Positions 63,390 to 64,000 of a stretch of 64,000 nt of DNA are shown here, piece after piece; positions within the stretch are counted from its first letter, which is position 1, and each line of letters begins with the position of its first letter. This stretch comes from Channallabes apus (Eukaryota; Chordata; Actinopteri; Siluriformes; Clariidae), in NCBI GenBank assembly GCA_030522415.1, contig CM060114.1, positions 29,888,804-29,952,803 on the forward strand, written 5' to 3'. The position numbers were made by a program, and so were the translations under genes. The notes beneath the pieces were generated by a model, which worked only from the letters and a program-made list of their open reading frames with translations, was not told the DNA's origin and searched no databases.

Positions 63390-64000
63390 AATAAAAATGT
63401 AAAAAAAAAAAAATAAATAATAATAATAAATGAATCAATACATAATTAAATGAATAAAATTATTTATGAATGAATGAATAAATTTAGAATAAATAATTAC
63501 ATTTAGAATAAAATAAATCAAATAAGATAAACAGTAAATAAAATAATAAATATGTAATTAAATAAATAAAACTAAAATAAATTAAATAATGGATGGGTGG
63601 ATGGATGGGTGGATGAATATAATTTTAATAAAATCAATAAAAAATAAATATGTAATTCAGTACATCAAATAAAAAATTAAGGAATTAACAAATTAATAAT
63701 TCAAGTTCATAATGTAATGAAGAAAAATTCATTTAATATAAAATATGAAACTAATAAATACATAAATACTATAAATTAAATACAATTGAAACATAATAAA
63801 TCAATAAATTATGATGATGATGTTTATAAATAATAAATAGATCAACATTCATGCATAATTATGCAATAAGAGTTGTCAAATATCCCAAACAAGTTAAATA
63901 AAATACAAAGAAATTAAATTAATAAAATAAAATTGAATCATCAATTTAAAAACGTACTTGATTTTTTCTTTTTTTGGCCATGTACAAATGTCAGTCCTGT
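63390..64000. repeat. AT-rich low-complexity tail
   Basis: (AAATAAATA)-type sequence with a short (GGATGGAT)n at 63592-63615. A 40-bp piece at 63855-63890 (ATTATGCAATAAGAGTTGTC) also occurs at 59134-59155. No gene is visible. Confidence 0.7.

Overview
The window reads as a vertebrate, almost certainly teleost, genomic scaffold. It is AT-rich and intron-rich. It is packed with fish-type mobile elements: Tc1/mariner, L2-like LINE, chromodomain Ty3/gypsy, tRNA-derived SINEs built like zebrafish DANA, and hAT and Harbinger MITEs. Exon sequences match a vertebrate receptor tyrosine phosphatase. A catfish or other otophysan is plausible from the repeat mix, but I cannot prove this from the sequence.

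The only host gene I can support is PTPRR (receptor-type protein tyrosine phosphatase R) on the + strand. Five coding exons lie at 19963-20026, 24955-25247, 52877-52990, 54862-55011 and 59984-60094. They give an unbroken reading frame of about 244 residues: signal peptide, lumenal/extracellular part and the transmembrane helix. The next exons (juxtamembrane region, kinase-interaction motif, phosphatase domain) are not in the window and should lie past 64000. Intron 2 is about 27.6 kb and is mostly transposon debris. A short GC/CpG-rich block just upstream of exon 1 is the likely promoter.

Layout: 1-19.6 kb is intergenic repeat sequence. It holds a mariner relic (0.6-1.4 kb), L2 fragments, a nearly complete but inactivated chromovirus-type LTR retrotransposon on the - strand (4739-9836, 5-bp target duplication ATGTC, LTRs about 2% diverged), a tRNA-type SINE, Tc1 relics, and a 5'-truncated L2 LINE with an open reverse transcriptase frame (15742-17841). 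19.6-25.3 kb is the 5' end of PTPRR with several SINE copies. 25.3-52.9 kb is intron 2. It holds an apparently intact Tc1 element (33090-34708, 340-aa DD34E transposase) inserted in an older Tc1 relic, a 426-bp CT-rich tract, a 52-bp-arm hairpin, hAT MITEs with perfect 8-bp target duplications, a Harbinger-like MITE nested in a Tc1 element, a diverged 300-bp tandem duplication, and a second Tc1 copy that has lost its catalytic glutamate. 52.9-60.1 kb holds exons 3-5. 60.1-64 kb is intron 5 sequence with a long degenerate ACTAC array and AT-rich tail.

Two observations stand out. First, the heptamer TAC(A/T)GTA occurs about 100 times where base composition predicts roughly 14. This is the canonical excision footprint of Sleeping Beauty-type Tc1 elements, whose ends begin CAGT like the intact element here, so the window may carry a dense record of past transposon excisions. 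Second, the LTR retrotransposon has no tRNA primer site. The 11 bases at its predicted transcript start are complementary to the 11 bases next to the 5' LTR, which matches the self-priming mechanism of the Tf1/sushi group.
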